This document shows positions 27,184 through 36,301 of a stretch of 64,000 nt of DNA, one piece after another (positions within the stretch are counted from its first letter, which is position 1; each line of letters opens with the position of its first letter). The translations under genes were made by a program, and so were the position numbers. The DNA lies in contig NZ_WVID01000003.1 in assembly GCF_010091925.1 (NCBI RefSeq), positions 62,001-126,000 on the forward strand, in the 5' to 3' direction. The notes below the pieces were generated by a model. It saw only the letters and a list, made by a program, of their open reading frames with translations. It was not told the DNA's origin and did not search any database. The stretch is from Nostoc sp. B(2019) (GTDB lineage Bacteria > Cyanobacteriota > Cyanobacteriia > Cyanobacteriales > Nostocaceae).

Positions 27184-27885
27184 ATGATTGATTTTGAACT
27201 TTGGGATACGTTACTTCGTCAGTATGTTGATCAGCAGGGTCGTGTAAACTATCTTGCTTGGAAAACAGAGCAACCCCAAGTGCTGGCTGATTGGTTATCG
27301 AGTCTAAAGCAGTTGCATCTTGAATCAAATTCCCAGCCTTTAGAGGAATTGGCATTGTGGATCAATCTTTACAATGCGTTTACTATCTCAACGATTTTGG
27401 AACGATACCCGCTCAAATCAATCCGTCCAAAAATTCTAGGAGTTCCTAACTGGCTCAGTTTCCTGTGGTTCTTCCAACGTCGGGTTTATGAAGTTTTTGG
27501 CGAGCATTATAGTCTAGCTCAAATCGAGAACCAAATTCTGCGAGACAAATTGCAAGAGCCACGAATTCATTTCTCAATTGTCTGTGCTTCGGTTGGTTGT
27601 CCGTTATTACGTGCAGGAGCTTACTTTCCTGAGCAAGTCATTGAGCAGTTAAATGAAGATGCTCGTCGCTTCATTAATAATCCTGAAAAAGTCCGTTACG
27701 ACTCCCAAAGCAAAACGCTCTACTGTAGCAAAATATTCAAGTGGTATCGCCAAGACTTTTTAAAGGTTGCGCCCTCTATTCCAGAATATATTCGTTCTTA
27801 CCTAGAAACAGACTTGCCCTTAACCGCTTCAACGCCGATTTCCTATCTCTACTATGACTGGAGCCTCAATCAGCGAATATCTTGA
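27184..27885 (+). CDS. DUF547 domain-containing protein
   Basis: A 233-residue protein with the DUF547 signature: 'ELALWINLYNAFTISTILERYPLKSIR' and 'LREPRIHFSIVCASVGCP'-like sequence (here 'EPRIHFSIVCASVGCPLL'), with conserved Asn, His and Cys suggesting a catalytic, possibly cysteine-based site. No signal peptide. The biochemical function of DUF547 is unknown. Its 3' end overlaps the convergent glycosyltransferase by 16 bases. Confidence 0.85.
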   Translation: MIDFELWDTLLRQYVDQQGRVNYLAWKTEQPQVLADWLSSLKQLHLESNSQPLEELALWINLYNAFTISTILERYPLKSIRPKILGVPNWLSFLWFFQRRVYEVFGEHYSLAQIENQILRDKLQEPRIHFSIVCASVGCPLLRAGAYFPEQVIEQLNEDARRFINNPEKVRYDSQSKTLYCSKIFKWYRQDFLKVAPSIPEYIRSYLETDLPLTASTPISYLYYDWSLNQRIS

Positions 27886-28625
27886 TAAAACTGCTTGAGA
27901 TAGGTTGTGGAGACGCCAATACCCCATAAAAGACCGATATAGAGGTAAATTGCCGTAGCTTTCCAACTACCCCATTTCGCCACACGCCGATCAGAGGTTT
28001 GAACGATCCGGTTCACCTGATAGATACGTCCTTTTTTGACTAATTTAAGGCATAAATCTCCATCCTCCATAATTGGCAATGCCTCATCAAATCCGCCACA
28101 ATCCCAAAAGTCAGTTCGACGGCAGAATATTACCTGATCTCCAAACAAAAGGCGCAATCCTTTAAAAAACAGGTGAGGTTTAAACAGCAATGGTGCATAG
28201 TAGGTTTTGAGATAATTATGTAGGGAGATGCCCCAACGAGTCGTTTGAGATCCTGTCATTAGAGAAATAAACCCCCCACAAGCAACTGTTGGATTTGCTA
28301 GGGTTTGCTCGATTACAGCAATGAGATCATCCGGTATCCAAGTATCTGCATGAAGAAAGCAAAGGATATCTCCAGTTGCATCTGATGCTCCGTGGTTCAT
28401 TTGAATAGAACGCCCACGCTGCTGACAGGAGAGAACTTGTATATTTAGCGCCTGATTGAACGACTCAATATTTTGCTTTGCGATCGCTACTGTCTCATCT
28501 TCGCTACCACCATCCACTACTATCACCTCTTTAGCAGGCGGATTAAGTAAAGTCAGTAGGCGCAATGTACGCCCTAAGCTGGCTGCTTCATTTAAAGTAG
28601 GAATGACAATCGAAACTTGAGACAT
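27870..28625 (-). CDS. family 2 glycosyltransferase, TIGR04283-like
   Basis: A 251-residue GT-A protein: 'VSIVIPTLNEAASLGRTLRLL', 'VIVVDGGSEDET', 'FLHADTWIPDDL', 'CGGFDEALPIMEDGDLCLKL'. The 'MNHGASDATGDILCFLHADT' and 'GDQVIFCRR' stretches match the TIGR04283 group, which includes glycosyltransferases linked to arsenosugar synthesis. No arsenic genes are nearby, so the acceptor is unknown. A C-terminal hydrophobic segment may contact the membrane. Confidence 0.85.
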   Translation of the reverse strand: MSQVSIVIPTLNEAASLGRTLRLLTLLNPPAKEVIVVDGGSEDETVAIAKQNIESFNQALNIQVLSCQQRGRSIQMNHGASDATGDILCFLHADTWIPDDLIAVIEQTLANPTVACGGFISLMTGSQTTRWGISLHNYLKTYYAPLLFKPHLFFKGLRLLFGDQVIFCRRTDFWDCGGFDEALPIMEDGDLCLKLVKKGRIYQVNRIVQTSDRRVAKWGSWKATAIYLYIGLLWGIGVSTTYLKQFYQDIR

Positions 28626-28652
28626 GCAGCTTAAGTAGTTTTATTGCTGCTT

Positions 28653-29840
28653 TTATTTTACTTGCTTAGTGTCGATGGGTTTTAGCCCAAAGAAAAATCG
28701 AGTAATGTTTAGGCGCTTGATTAATACATCGTATAAAAAACTTATGATTACAACAGATGCAGTACTGATAATTAAAAACTTTTCTAATATGCCCAAATTC
28801 CATTGCACGACGTAAAAAGCGATCGCAACCAGAACTGTCTGGTGCAGCAAATAAACTGGATAAGAAGCTTGGGAAAAATATTGCAGGATGCTATTATTAA
28901 ATGCTAAATATCGCTGACCTAACCCAAGTATAGCAATTACCCAACACCAAGAATTAAAACCTCGAAATATTTGATAGAGAATATATTCCCAAGAGTAACC
29001 CCGTACAGGAAGAATATTAGTTGCCTGTACTTCGAAGAGAATGGACATAGTAATCACTGCTATAAATAGTATCAGCGTTCGATATTGATCAATTGCTTGT
29101 CTAAATCGTGTGTCAGAACAGAGGAGAAAGCCATAAACAAAATAATGGAGATATAGCAACAAATTTGCCCAGTCATTATAGAGATTTGGGAAACCAAACC
29201 ATTTGGGACGCAATGCACCTTCAATCATCGCCAAGGGTAGAGCAGGCAAGAATATAGCTCCTGGCTGTTTCATGAAAGTTGCAATATTAGAATACCAAAA
29301 CTTATTTGTTTGTTTATTGAAGAATAATAAAAGCGGCAGAGTAACAACAGACAACACAAATAGGTAAATCACAAACCACAAGTGGGCCCATTCAAAATTA
29401 CCTTGGGGACGAATTCCATTAAAAAACTGTGGGTAGAACTGTAAATAAGAACCAATGTTTTGGTGATGATTCAAAAGTTTGTAATAGACTTGAGGAGGAA
29501 CCAATATTAGCGTGCCAAATATAAAGGGGATGAATAATCTCTTGAGGCGATCACTAACATACTGCATCGGTGTCCGCAACTGAAGAGAAAACCAAGTGGC
29601 AGACCCCGCAATCAAGAAAAACAATGGCATGTGCCACTGATGAACAAAGAAAATAAACCACCCAAGAGCAGGACTTGTTAAGTAATTTCTAATATAAAAT
29701 TCGCCCAATTCACCTTGGTAAAAAACTGCTGCGGTGTGAAAATAAATTAGCAATAGTACCGCCAGTACCCTTAACCAATCAAGGTAATAACGTCTTTCAA
29801 GGTGACTGTTCGTATTATCTAAGTCGTCTTTTAACTTCAT
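28653..29840 (-). CDS. acyltransferase 3 family membrane protein
   Basis: A 395-residue protein with about ten membrane helices. The N-terminal 'RRYYLDWLRVLAVLLLIYFHTAAVF' carries the Arg and His typical of acyltransferase-3/OpgC proteins. It probably moves acyl groups to an extracytoplasmic sugar or polymer. It lies 27 bases upstream of the glycosyltransferase on the same strand, so the two may form a small polysaccharide-modifying operon (inference). Confidence 0.85.
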   Translation of the reverse strand: MKLKDDLDNTNSHLERRYYLDWLRVLAVLLLIYFHTAAVFYQGELGEFYIRNYLTSPALGWFIFFVHQWHMPLFFLIAGSATWFSLQLRTPMQYVSDRLKRLFIPFIFGTLILVPPQVYYKLLNHHQNIGSYLQFYPQFFNGIRPQGNFEWAHLWFVIYLFVLSVVTLPLLLFFNKQTNKFWYSNIATFMKQPGAIFLPALPLAMIEGALRPKWFGFPNLYNDWANLLLYLHYFVYGFLLCSDTRFRQAIDQYRTLILFIAVITMSILFEVQATNILPVRGYSWEYILYQIFRGFNSWCWVIAILGLGQRYLAFNNSILQYFSQASYPVYLLHQTVLVAIAFYVVQWNLGILEKFLIISTASVVIISFLYDVLIKRLNITRFFFGLKPIDTKQVK

Positions 29841-30159
29841 TTATTTACCGTAAGCTTAAACAAAATATTACCGCTTTTAAAATTTATAATTGTGTTTTAG
29901 GTAGTAACTTTTACTCACACTTAAAACATGACTGCTATAAAAGTGCAAAAATTCAACCCTTTTTAATTACGAATTACATTGAGGCTTATTACCGAAGATG
30001 GATTCCACACATCTATACAATCCGATTGAATATAAATAATTACAGTAGCGATCGCACGAACGAAGCTACCAGCAGGAAAAAGATTTTTCTGTGCTGAGTG
30101 TACACGGTTTGCGATCGCCGAAACTAACTTGATCATTAAAATACTTTTGGGGCAGGGTA
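29841..30159. other. 319-base divergent promoter region
   Basis: Separates the minus-strand acyltransferase from the plus-strand flavodoxin-fold gene. It has two HIP1-like GCGATCGC sites and no supported gene. Promoters for both genes should lie here. Confidence 0.4.
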
Positions 30160-31227
30160 ATGAAACCAAACGATGAAAATGGCAAACTTCCACTTGAGCA
30201 GCGCCCCTTCCGTGTGCTAATCATTTCTGGCTCAAATCGCCGTCAATACAACTGTCCTGGCGTTGACTCCAAATCACGCACCTTGATGTTACGTATGGCA
30301 GAACGCCTGCCCCAAAATTGGGAAGTTGACTACGAAGACTTGGGTAATGTATTCACCCGCTCCAAAATTCAAAGTTGTAACGCCTGTGCTTCTACTTCAA
30401 TGGCACTTTGTGTCTGGCCATGCAACTGCTACGAACCAAATAATCTGGCTGAACCAGATTTGATGTGGGATTTAGATATTTACGCTCGCTTAGACCTAGC
30501 AGATGCCTGGGCAATTATCGGCCCGATCAACTGGTATGCTCCTAGTAGCAACCTGAAATTAATGTTCGACCGACTAGTGTGCATGAACGGTGGTAATCCT
30601 CAAGAAGACCTGATTGAACACAAAGACCCAGAAAAAGCGATGGCATTAGAACATTCGCCTGAATGGGAAGAATTGAGTTTAAATCATTTAGAAGGACGCA
30701 CCGCAGGTTTTTTCTGTTATGGCGATGGCGGAGGCGATGAAATGGGTGAAGATGAACGCCCTCGCTTGTTGAAACACAAGCAATACTTCGACCCAGAGCA
30801 AGAACCATTTGAGAATGAGCGGAATGCTTATGCACCTCTAGTTTGGCAAAGTCGTTACAGCGGCATTGAAGTTCCCGATCGCCTTTGGCATTATACTCAA
30901 ATCGGTCATGGTAAAAAGTACAGCGACAACCAAGCTGAAGACATACCATCTGAGCCAAATTTTTATCAAGAGTTTGATGCTTGGATAGACGCTTTTACAG
31001 ACTTTGTACGGCAAAAAGGAAAAGTACAACCTAATAAGTACCGTGCTTATGGATATAAAGCACCAGGACACAAGTTGGCAGACCTAAAGCTGCTATGGCG
31101 CAATACTCGTATGCAACTGGGTATTCCCCCTAAAGATTCTTCTGTCGCACAACAACAGGAAGCAGGACTTAATCAGGATGTCAGGCTGGATATGAAGAAG
31201 GGAGAAGGACAGAAATTGCGCGAATAA
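30160..31227 (+). CDS. flavodoxin-fold NAD(P)H oxidoreductase with a cysteine cluster
   Basis: A 355-residue protein of the NADPH-dependent FMN reductase/flavodoxin superfamily: 'FRVLIISGSNRRQYNC' for the FMN phosphate loop and 'WAIIGPINWYAPSSNLKLMFDRL' for the isoalloxazine side. Residues 73-90 contain five cysteines (CNAC, then C-x3-C-x-C), similar in idea to iron-sulfur flavoproteins. The remaining C-terminal 200 residues include a long polar extension. It probably reduces a quinone, metal or disulfide, but the substrate is unknown. Confidence 0.75.
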   Translation: MKPNDENGKLPLEQRPFRVLIISGSNRRQYNCPGVDSKSRTLMLRMAERLPQNWEVDYEDLGNVFTRSKIQSCNACASTSMALCVWPCNCYEPNNLAEPDLMWDLDIYARLDLADAWAIIGPINWYAPSSNLKLMFDRLVCMNGGNPQEDLIEHKDPEKAMALEHSPEWEELSLNHLEGRTAGFFCYGDGGGDEMGEDERPRLLKHKQYFDPEQEPFENERNAYAPLVWQSRYSGIEVPDRLWHYTQIGHGKKYSDNQAEDIPSEPNFYQEFDAWIDAFTDFVRQKGKVQPNKYRAYGYKAPGHKLADLKLLWRNTRMQLGIPPKDSSVAQQQEAGLNQDVRLDMKKGEGQKLRE

Positions 31228-31243
31228 AGATCAAGTTAAAGCT

Positions 31244-31660
31244 TTAGTATTCTTGAGCATGGTGGTAGCTATCCGTCAAAAGTTTTCCCCACATTGCATC
31301 ATAAGGATGGACAAAATGTGTTGGATGTTGATCATCTTTAAAGATAGATCTTCCTTCATTTGCCCATTGAAAAATACCACCGCTCAAGTTGAAAACGCCA
31401 GAGAAACCCGCCTCATAAAGCTGCTGAGCTAATTTGGCGCTACGGTAGCCAATAGAACAGTACACAACAATTGGCGTGTCTTTTGAAACTGTTGAGAGTG
31501 CTGCTAAATCAGGGGTAATGGGATCGATATGTATCGCCGCTTTCAGGTGGCTTACCTCATACTCTGCTTGATTCCGCGCAAAGAGGCTGTGGCTTTGTAG
31601 AGTCTAATAGCCACTGAGCAAATTCTTTGGTTTGAATCTGCTGGACACTTGGAAAGGCTA
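31244..31660 (-). pseudogene. rhodanese-domain protein, frameshifted
   Basis: The C-terminal half reads well: 'NQAEYEVSHLKAAIHIDP', then 'TPIVVYCSIGYRSAKLAQ' with the active-site Cys, then 'SGVFNLSGGIFQWAN'. Upstream, 'FPSVQQIQTKEFAQWLLDS' and 'TKPQP' lie in another frame. The break is near 31579-31586, where the usual 'LLLD.R' residues are lacking, so a small deletion seems to have shifted the frame. The part from 31465 on could be translated from an internal GTG but would lack the first half of the domain. Confidence 0.75.
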
Positions 31661-32072
31661 GCCTAATGAAGAATTTGAGGAACTTAAATGTAAGCGATCG
31701 CACCTTTTAAACGCTCCACTCTCTGGTTTTTAAAGACAATGCTACCGTGCGCCTGTATTTAGACCATGAACCACAGGCTATAAACTTGACTGGTTTTATT
31801 TGCAAAATGGTGAATATTTGGGCTTAGCAAAACTTAATACAAACAAATTGAAAAATACAAAAAAATAATGTAAAACGTGATATTAGGAGCCGGAAAATTT
31901 TCCCCTTTTTTCATACAGTCTCCCTGGGGAACTTAGTTATTTGGTGTGAGGTCATTCAAAAATTTCCGGCGATTAGGGAGAAGGTATTTCACGAAACTTT
32001 TTCAAAACAGCTTAACTCTCAATTCATCAGAATTGGGAACATTTGTTGTTAGCAATTTTAAACAATATAGCC
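31661..32072. promoter_or_regulatory. psbA upstream region
   Basis: About 400 bases with no gene precede psbA. The A/T-rich leader includes a GGAGCCGGAAAATTTTCCCC stretch near 31887 with a TTTTCC/GGAAAA inverted element. psbA leaders of cyanobacteria normally hold light-responsive promoters, but no specific site can be assigned. Confidence 0.4.
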
Positions 32073-33155
32073 ATGACCACAACTCTAGGAAGAAGCGAAA
32101 GCGGGAACCTGTGGGATCGCTTCTGTCAATGGATTACTAGCACCGATAATCGGCTTTATATCGGCTGGTTTGGGGTTTTAATGATTCCTACCCTGTTAAC
32201 TGCTACCATCTGTTTCATTATTGCCTTTATTGCTGCACCTCCCGTCGATATTGACGGCATTCGAGAGCCTGTTTCTGGTTCTTTATTATATGGCAACAAC
32301 ATTATCACTGGTGCTGTTGTACCGACATCCAACGCCATTGGTTTGCACTTCTATCCAATTTGGGAAGCTGCTTCAATGGATGAATGGCTTTACAACGGCG
32401 GGCCTTATCAACTCATCGTTTTGCACTTTTTAATTGGAATCTTCTGCTGGCTTGGTCGTCAATGGGAGTTAAGCTACCGTCTGGGAATGCGTCCCTGGAT
32501 TTGTGTGGCTTACTCTGCTCCTGTAGCTGCTGCGACTTCTGTTTTCTTGATTTACCCAATTGGTCAAGGTAGCTTTTCTGACGGGATGCCTCTGGGCATT
32601 AGTGGCACTTTTAACTTCATGTTCGTGTTTCAAGCCGAGCACAACATCCTTATGCACCCATTCCATCAACTGGGTGTAGCTGCGGTGTTCGGTGGTGCGC
32701 TGTTCTGTGCTATGCACGGTTCCTTGGTAACTTCCTCTCTAGTGAGGGAGACAACTGAAAGTGAATCTCAAAACTACGGATACAAGTTTGGTCAAGAACA
32801 AGAAACCTATAGCATCGTAGCGGCTCATGGTTACTTTGGGCGGTTAATCTGGCAATATGCCAGCTTTAACAACTCGCGTTCCTTACACTTTTTCTTAGCT
32901 GCTTGGCCTGTAGTTGGTATCTGGCTCACGTCATTGGGTATCAGTACGATGGCGTTCAACCTCAACGGGTTCAACTTCAACAACTCAATACTTGACTCCG
33001 AAGGTCATGTAGTTAATACATGGGCAGATATCCTAAACCGCGCCAACCTGGGTATAGAAGTGATGCACGAGCGCAATGCTCACAACTTCCCGCTGGATTT
33101 GGCTGCGGATGAGGCGATACCTGTAGCTTTGCAAGCACCAGCGATTCACGGTTAA
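32073..33155 (+). CDS. psbA: photosystem II D1 protein, divergent isoform
   Basis: A 360-residue five-helix thylakoid protein binding P680, QB and the Mn4CaO5 cluster. Functional residues are present by count: Y161, H190, H198, H215, S264, H272, and Mn/Ca ligands D170, E189, H332, E333, D342 and A344, followed by a processed tail of 16 residues. Q130 marks the low-light-type variant. Unusual residues against common D1 sequences include W126, W260, L285 and S287. G80, F158 and T286 argue against the microaerobic D1' type. The ATG at 32073 is used, not an upstream in-frame TTG. Confidence 0.95.
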   Translation: MTTTLGRSESGNLWDRFCQWITSTDNRLYIGWFGVLMIPTLLTATICFIIAFIAAPPVDIDGIREPVSGSLLYGNNIITGAVVPTSNAIGLHFYPIWEAASMDEWLYNGGPYQLIVLHFLIGIFCWLGRQWELSYRLGMRPWICVAYSAPVAAATSVFLIYPIGQGSFSDGMPLGISGTFNFMFVFQAEHNILMHPFHQLGVAAVFGGALFCAMHGSLVTSSLVRETTESESQNYGYKFGQEQETYSIVAAHGYFGRLIWQYASFNNSRSLHFFLAAWPVVGIWLTSLGISTMAFNLNGFNFNNSILDSEGHVVNTWADILNRANLGIEVMHERNAHNFPLDLAADEAIPVALQAPAIHG

Positions 33156-33176
33156 TTCTCAAATCTTAGCTAAATC

Positions 33177-33208
33177 AAAAGCGCCCTACATTTCTAGAGG
33201 GCGCTTTT
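33177..33208 (+). terminator. psbA rho-independent terminator
   Basis: AAAAGCGCCCT and AGGGCGCTTTT form an 11-base stem with a ten-base loop, 22 bases after the psbA stop, ending in TTTT. Confidence 0.85.
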
Positions 33209-33263
33209 GCTTGGAACTGCTTCATAATCAGTCTTAAAGCGGGTTTTTTATGAATAGGCCACA

Positions 33264-33293
33264 GTAGGGTAGGCATTCCAATGCCCACCCTAC
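33264..33293. repeat. dispersed palindrome (GTAGGGTAGGCATT / AATGCCCACCCTAC)
   Basis: Near-perfect 14-base inverted arms with one mismatch and a two-base loop. It matches the common 'GTAGGGTGGGCATT' intergenic repeat type seen in many cyanobacteria. Confidence 0.6.
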
Positions 33294-33564
33294 AAGCAAC
33301 CGAGAATGTATACAATCCATCACAAACTATAAGCACTCTGTCGCTGAAGTTGCCTTTAGTCCTGCACAAGAGTTATCCCTTGATTTTGCCAAGCTCAAAA
33401 TATCTTGTGTAGAGTTTTACTAATTGGCAAAGGTGCGTTAAGCTGCGTGAACGCACCACACGAGTTTAAGATTGACTTAAAAAAAACACTACATTTTAGC
33501 TTTTGTCTAGATTTTTACCAATCAATTAAATAGTAAGATCTAAAACTTAAAATCCAAAATCAAC

Positions 33565-34956
33565 ATGGCAGACCTAACTCCTAATTCTAGTTTTAGTTTG
33601 ACACTACGCTTGCAGATTCCTAATCGTGTGGGGATGTTGGCATCGGTAACGCAGGCGATCGCCACTACTGGTGGTAATCTTGGTCAAATTGATTTAATCG
33701 AGCAAACCCGTAACGAGTCTACCCGCGATCTTACTGTTGATGCTGCTAGTACCGAGCACGCTGAGACGATTGTGCAAGCCGTGAAAGTATTGCCAGATAT
33801 TAAGTTACTGAGTGTCTACGATCGCACCTTTAATTTGCATCGCGGTGGCAAAATCAGTATTGCCAGTAGAATTCCCTTAAAAAGTGTTTCTGATTTAGCA
33901 ATGGCTTACACGCCGGGAGTCGGTCGGATTTGTACTGCGATCGCTCAAGACCCAGAAGAAGTTTACAACTTAACCATTAAACAAAATACCGTAGCTATTG
34001 TTACTGATGGTAGTGCTGTTTTAGGATTGGGCAATCTTGGCCCTGCTGCTGCTTTACCTGTGATGGAAGGTAAAGCGATGCTATTCAAAGAATTTGCTGG
34101 ACTTGATGCTTTTCCCATCTGTCTGGCTACCCAAAATACAGATGAGATTGTCCAGACAGTCAAGAATCTTGCTCCAGTGTTTGGCGGTGTGAATTTAGAG
34201 GATATTGCTGCTCCTCGCTGCTTTGAAATTGAACAGAGATTGCGGCAAGAATTAGATATTCCGGTTTTTCACGACGATCAGCACGGTACGGCGATTGTCA
34301 CCTTGGCTGCATTGTTTAACGCCTTAAAGCTGGTGCATAAGTCAATGGCGGAAATCCGCATTGTGATCAATGGTGCTGGGGCGGCTGGGGTGGCGATCGC
34401 TCGGTTACTCCGCAAGGCTGGGGCAGAAAAAATCTGGATGTGCGACTCTAAGGGCATTATCTCAACCAGTCGCACTGACCTAACCGAGGAAAAGCGCGAA
34501 TTTGCGGTGAAAGCCCAAGGGACTCTAGCAGGTGCAATGCAAGGTGCAGATGTATTTATCGGCGTCAGTGTACCGGGAGTTTTGACACCAGAAATGGTGC
34601 AATCAATGGCGAAAGACCCGATTGTGTTTGCAATGGCAAATCCCATTCCTGAGATTCAGCCAGAATTAGTTAGCAAAATTGTAGCTGTCATGGCTACCGG
34701 TCGCAGCGATTACCCAAATCAAATCAATAATGTCCTAGCTTTTCCTGGGGTATTCCGTGGCGCTTTAGATTGTCGGGCACAGACAATTACCACCAGAATG
34801 TATCTAGAAGCAGCAAGTGCGATCGCCTCCTTAGTGAAACCTTCAGACTTGGCTCGTGAACACATTATCCCTTCAGTTTTCGATGAGCGTGTCGTCACCG
34901 CTGTAGCTGCCGCTGTGCAACGCGCCGCACGTGAAGAAGGTATCGCTCGGAGTTAA
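33565..34956 (+). CDS. malic enzyme with N-terminal ACT domain
   Basis: A 463-residue enzyme that oxidatively decarboxylates malate to pyruvate. Residues 1-80 form an ACT regulatory domain ('TLRLQIPNRVGMLASVTQAIATTGGNLGQI'). The catalytic part has 'LAMAYTPGVGRICTAI', 'VAIVTDGSAVLGLGNLGPAAALPVMEGKA', 'FHDDQHGTAIVTLAAL' (metal ligands) and the NAD motif 'INGAGAAGVAIARLL'. The ACT-malic form is typical of cyanobacteria. Cofactor preference (NAD or NADP) is not decided. Confidence 0.93.
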   Translation: MADLTPNSSFSLTLRLQIPNRVGMLASVTQAIATTGGNLGQIDLIEQTRNESTRDLTVDAASTEHAETIVQAVKVLPDIKLLSVYDRTFNLHRGGKISIASRIPLKSVSDLAMAYTPGVGRICTAIAQDPEEVYNLTIKQNTVAIVTDGSAVLGLGNLGPAAALPVMEGKAMLFKEFAGLDAFPICLATQNTDEIVQTVKNLAPVFGGVNLEDIAAPRCFEIEQRLRQELDIPVFHDDQHGTAIVTLAALFNALKLVHKSMAEIRIVINGAGAAGVAIARLLRKAGAEKIWMCDSKGIISTSRTDLTEEKREFAVKAQGTLAGAMQGADVFIGVSVPGVLTPEMVQSMAKDPIVFAMANPIPEIQPELVSKIVAVMATGRSDYPNQINNVLAFPGVFRGALDCRAQTITTRMYLEAASAIASLVKPSDLAREHIIPSVFDERVVTAVAAAVQRAAREEGIARS

Positions 34957-35020
34957 TACACGATTAGGGTTGTCATTTGTCATTTGGGTTTACAAAGGAC
35001 AAATGACAAATAACTAATGA

Positions 35021-35800
35021 CTACATCGGTGATACTCTAATTGGAATGTTCGACTTAGAAAGTAGATCACTGAGTTTCTCTAGATTTTGCGGGTCTTTAT
35101 CCAGTTGAGCCATTAGCTCAACCAGACTTTGAGATTTTTCTAATTCATCCGCATCCAGCAAAAGGGACTCAATCTCTGATGAGACTGGTGAAGTCAAAAT
35201 TGGTGGTAGACCTGGGACAAAGACCAATGGAGGATCAGATGCAATTTCATTCAGAGCTTTGCCACTGGCGATCGCTAACGGATAATTAATCTGGTCAACG
35301 TCCTCAATAGAGCCACCTGGGAAACCATTGGGTAGGAACGTTCCGCGAATTTCAGGGTTAATCAAAACCTTGACTGGTGTATCACTTTGAGGTTGTCCTC
35401 CAATTCGTGGTAGCCGCAGAGTTACATAGCCACGTACCTCAAAGTCAGGATTGGCAGCAGCAAATAGGCCGATTTTGGGTAACAATTGCAAGGAAGCTGT
35501 CTGCCTAGCTGGTAACACGAATGAGCCGCCAAAAACCGTACTGTTTACACCACCAGAGAGAGGAAGAGGTATGTTAGCTCCGGCAATATCGTAGAGCAGA
35601 TCAACATTGTTGAACAGTGTCCGGTCAGGATCAATAGGGTTGGGTCTACTGATATTAAATCTGACTCTAAAAGTCAAATCCTTAGATTCCAAATTTGTAA
35701 TGGTTAAAAAGTAACCTTGCACAACCCGGCGGGCAAGATTTGCTGGTGCAGGTGGGGGAGCAATTCGTTTAACTAGCAACTCAAAGGTTGTAATTTCCAT
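35021..35800 (-). CDS. conserved cyanobacterial protein of unknown function
   Basis: A 259-residue protein without signal peptide or membrane segment. It is rich in beta-strand patterns ('GYFLTITNLESKDLTFRVRFNISRP', 'PARQTASLQLLP', 'VRGYVTLRLPRI') that resemble an immunoglobulin-like or jelly-roll sandwich, followed by a helical polar C-terminus ('LAQLDKDPQNLEKLSDLL'-like). I do not recognise the family. It stands alone between divergent or convergent neighbours. Confidence 0.75.
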   Translation of the reverse strand: MEITTFELLVKRIAPPPAPANLARRVVQGYFLTITNLESKDLTFRVRFNISRPNPIDPDRTLFNNVDLLYDIAGANIPLPLSGGVNSTVFGGSFVLPARQTASLQLLPKIGLFAAANPDFEVRGYVTLRLPRIGGQPQSDTPVKVLINPEIRGTFLPNGFPGGSIEDVDQINYPLAIASGKALNEIASDPPLVFVPGLPPILTSPVSSEIESLLLDADELEKSQSLVELMAQLDKDPQNLEKLSDLLSKSNIPIRVSPM

Positions 35801-36081
35801 AGTTGGTCAGTCTCTTTATAATATTGAATACATCTAGTTTCGATGCATTTGTATTACAAGCTTAGGCGACTGTTTTAGGCTCTTACAGTACCCTCAAGGG
35901 TACTATTTGTAGTTCTTTAAAGAGCGATGCCACTAGGAAATATAGAAGTTATGTAGCAGATTTATTATGGATTGCTACGATAGTTTTATAGTGACTTTTT
36001 AAGGTGATAATAAGTCCAATACTCAGAAGATTACGGCAGTAAGAAACAGCATAAAGTTGAACTTACTTTTACTTTGATATA

Positions 36082-36276
36082 ATGTATATGACAGAAAAAA
36101 CACAAACTTGGTATATTGTCAAGCGTCCTAATGGGAATTGCGAAATTATCCCCAGCGATCAAATTAAGAACGATAATCCAGAAATTATAGACCAGTGGGG
36201 GCCTTTGGCTTCGCAAGAGGAAGCGATCGCCCGTCGCGTTGGATTAATTAGGGCTGGCAAGTGCCAACCCCAATAA
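36082..36276 (+). CDS. small conserved hypothetical protein
   Basis: A 64-residue soluble protein: 'TWYIVKRPNGNCEIIPSDQ' then 'QWGPLASQEEAIARRVGLIRAGKCQP'. The pattern suggests a small alpha/beta domain seen as a standalone protein in cyanobacteria. An alternative ATG lies two codons downstream. Function unknown. It overlaps no other credible gene. Confidence 0.6.
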   Translation: MYMTEKTQTWYIVKRPNGNCEIIPSDQIKNDNPEIIDQWGPLASQEEAIARRVGLIRAGKCQPQ

Positions 36277-36301
36277 ATTCAAAATGCTAAATTTGTAATA
36301 T

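Larger units (their letters stand above)
33156..33564. other. 409-base gap after psbA
   Basis: Holds the psbA terminator, a dispersed palindrome at 33264-33293, and the malic enzyme leader. No gene seen. Confidence 0.45.

Noticed and set aside
27870-28625. Arsenosugar biosynthesis cluster
   Set aside because: The glycosyltransferase resembles the TIGR04283 group, but no ArsM, ArsS or other arsenic gene is nearby.
32073-33155. psbA as a chlorophyll f synthase or a rogue D1
   Set aside because: Those types lack several Mn-cluster ligands; all ligands checked are present here.
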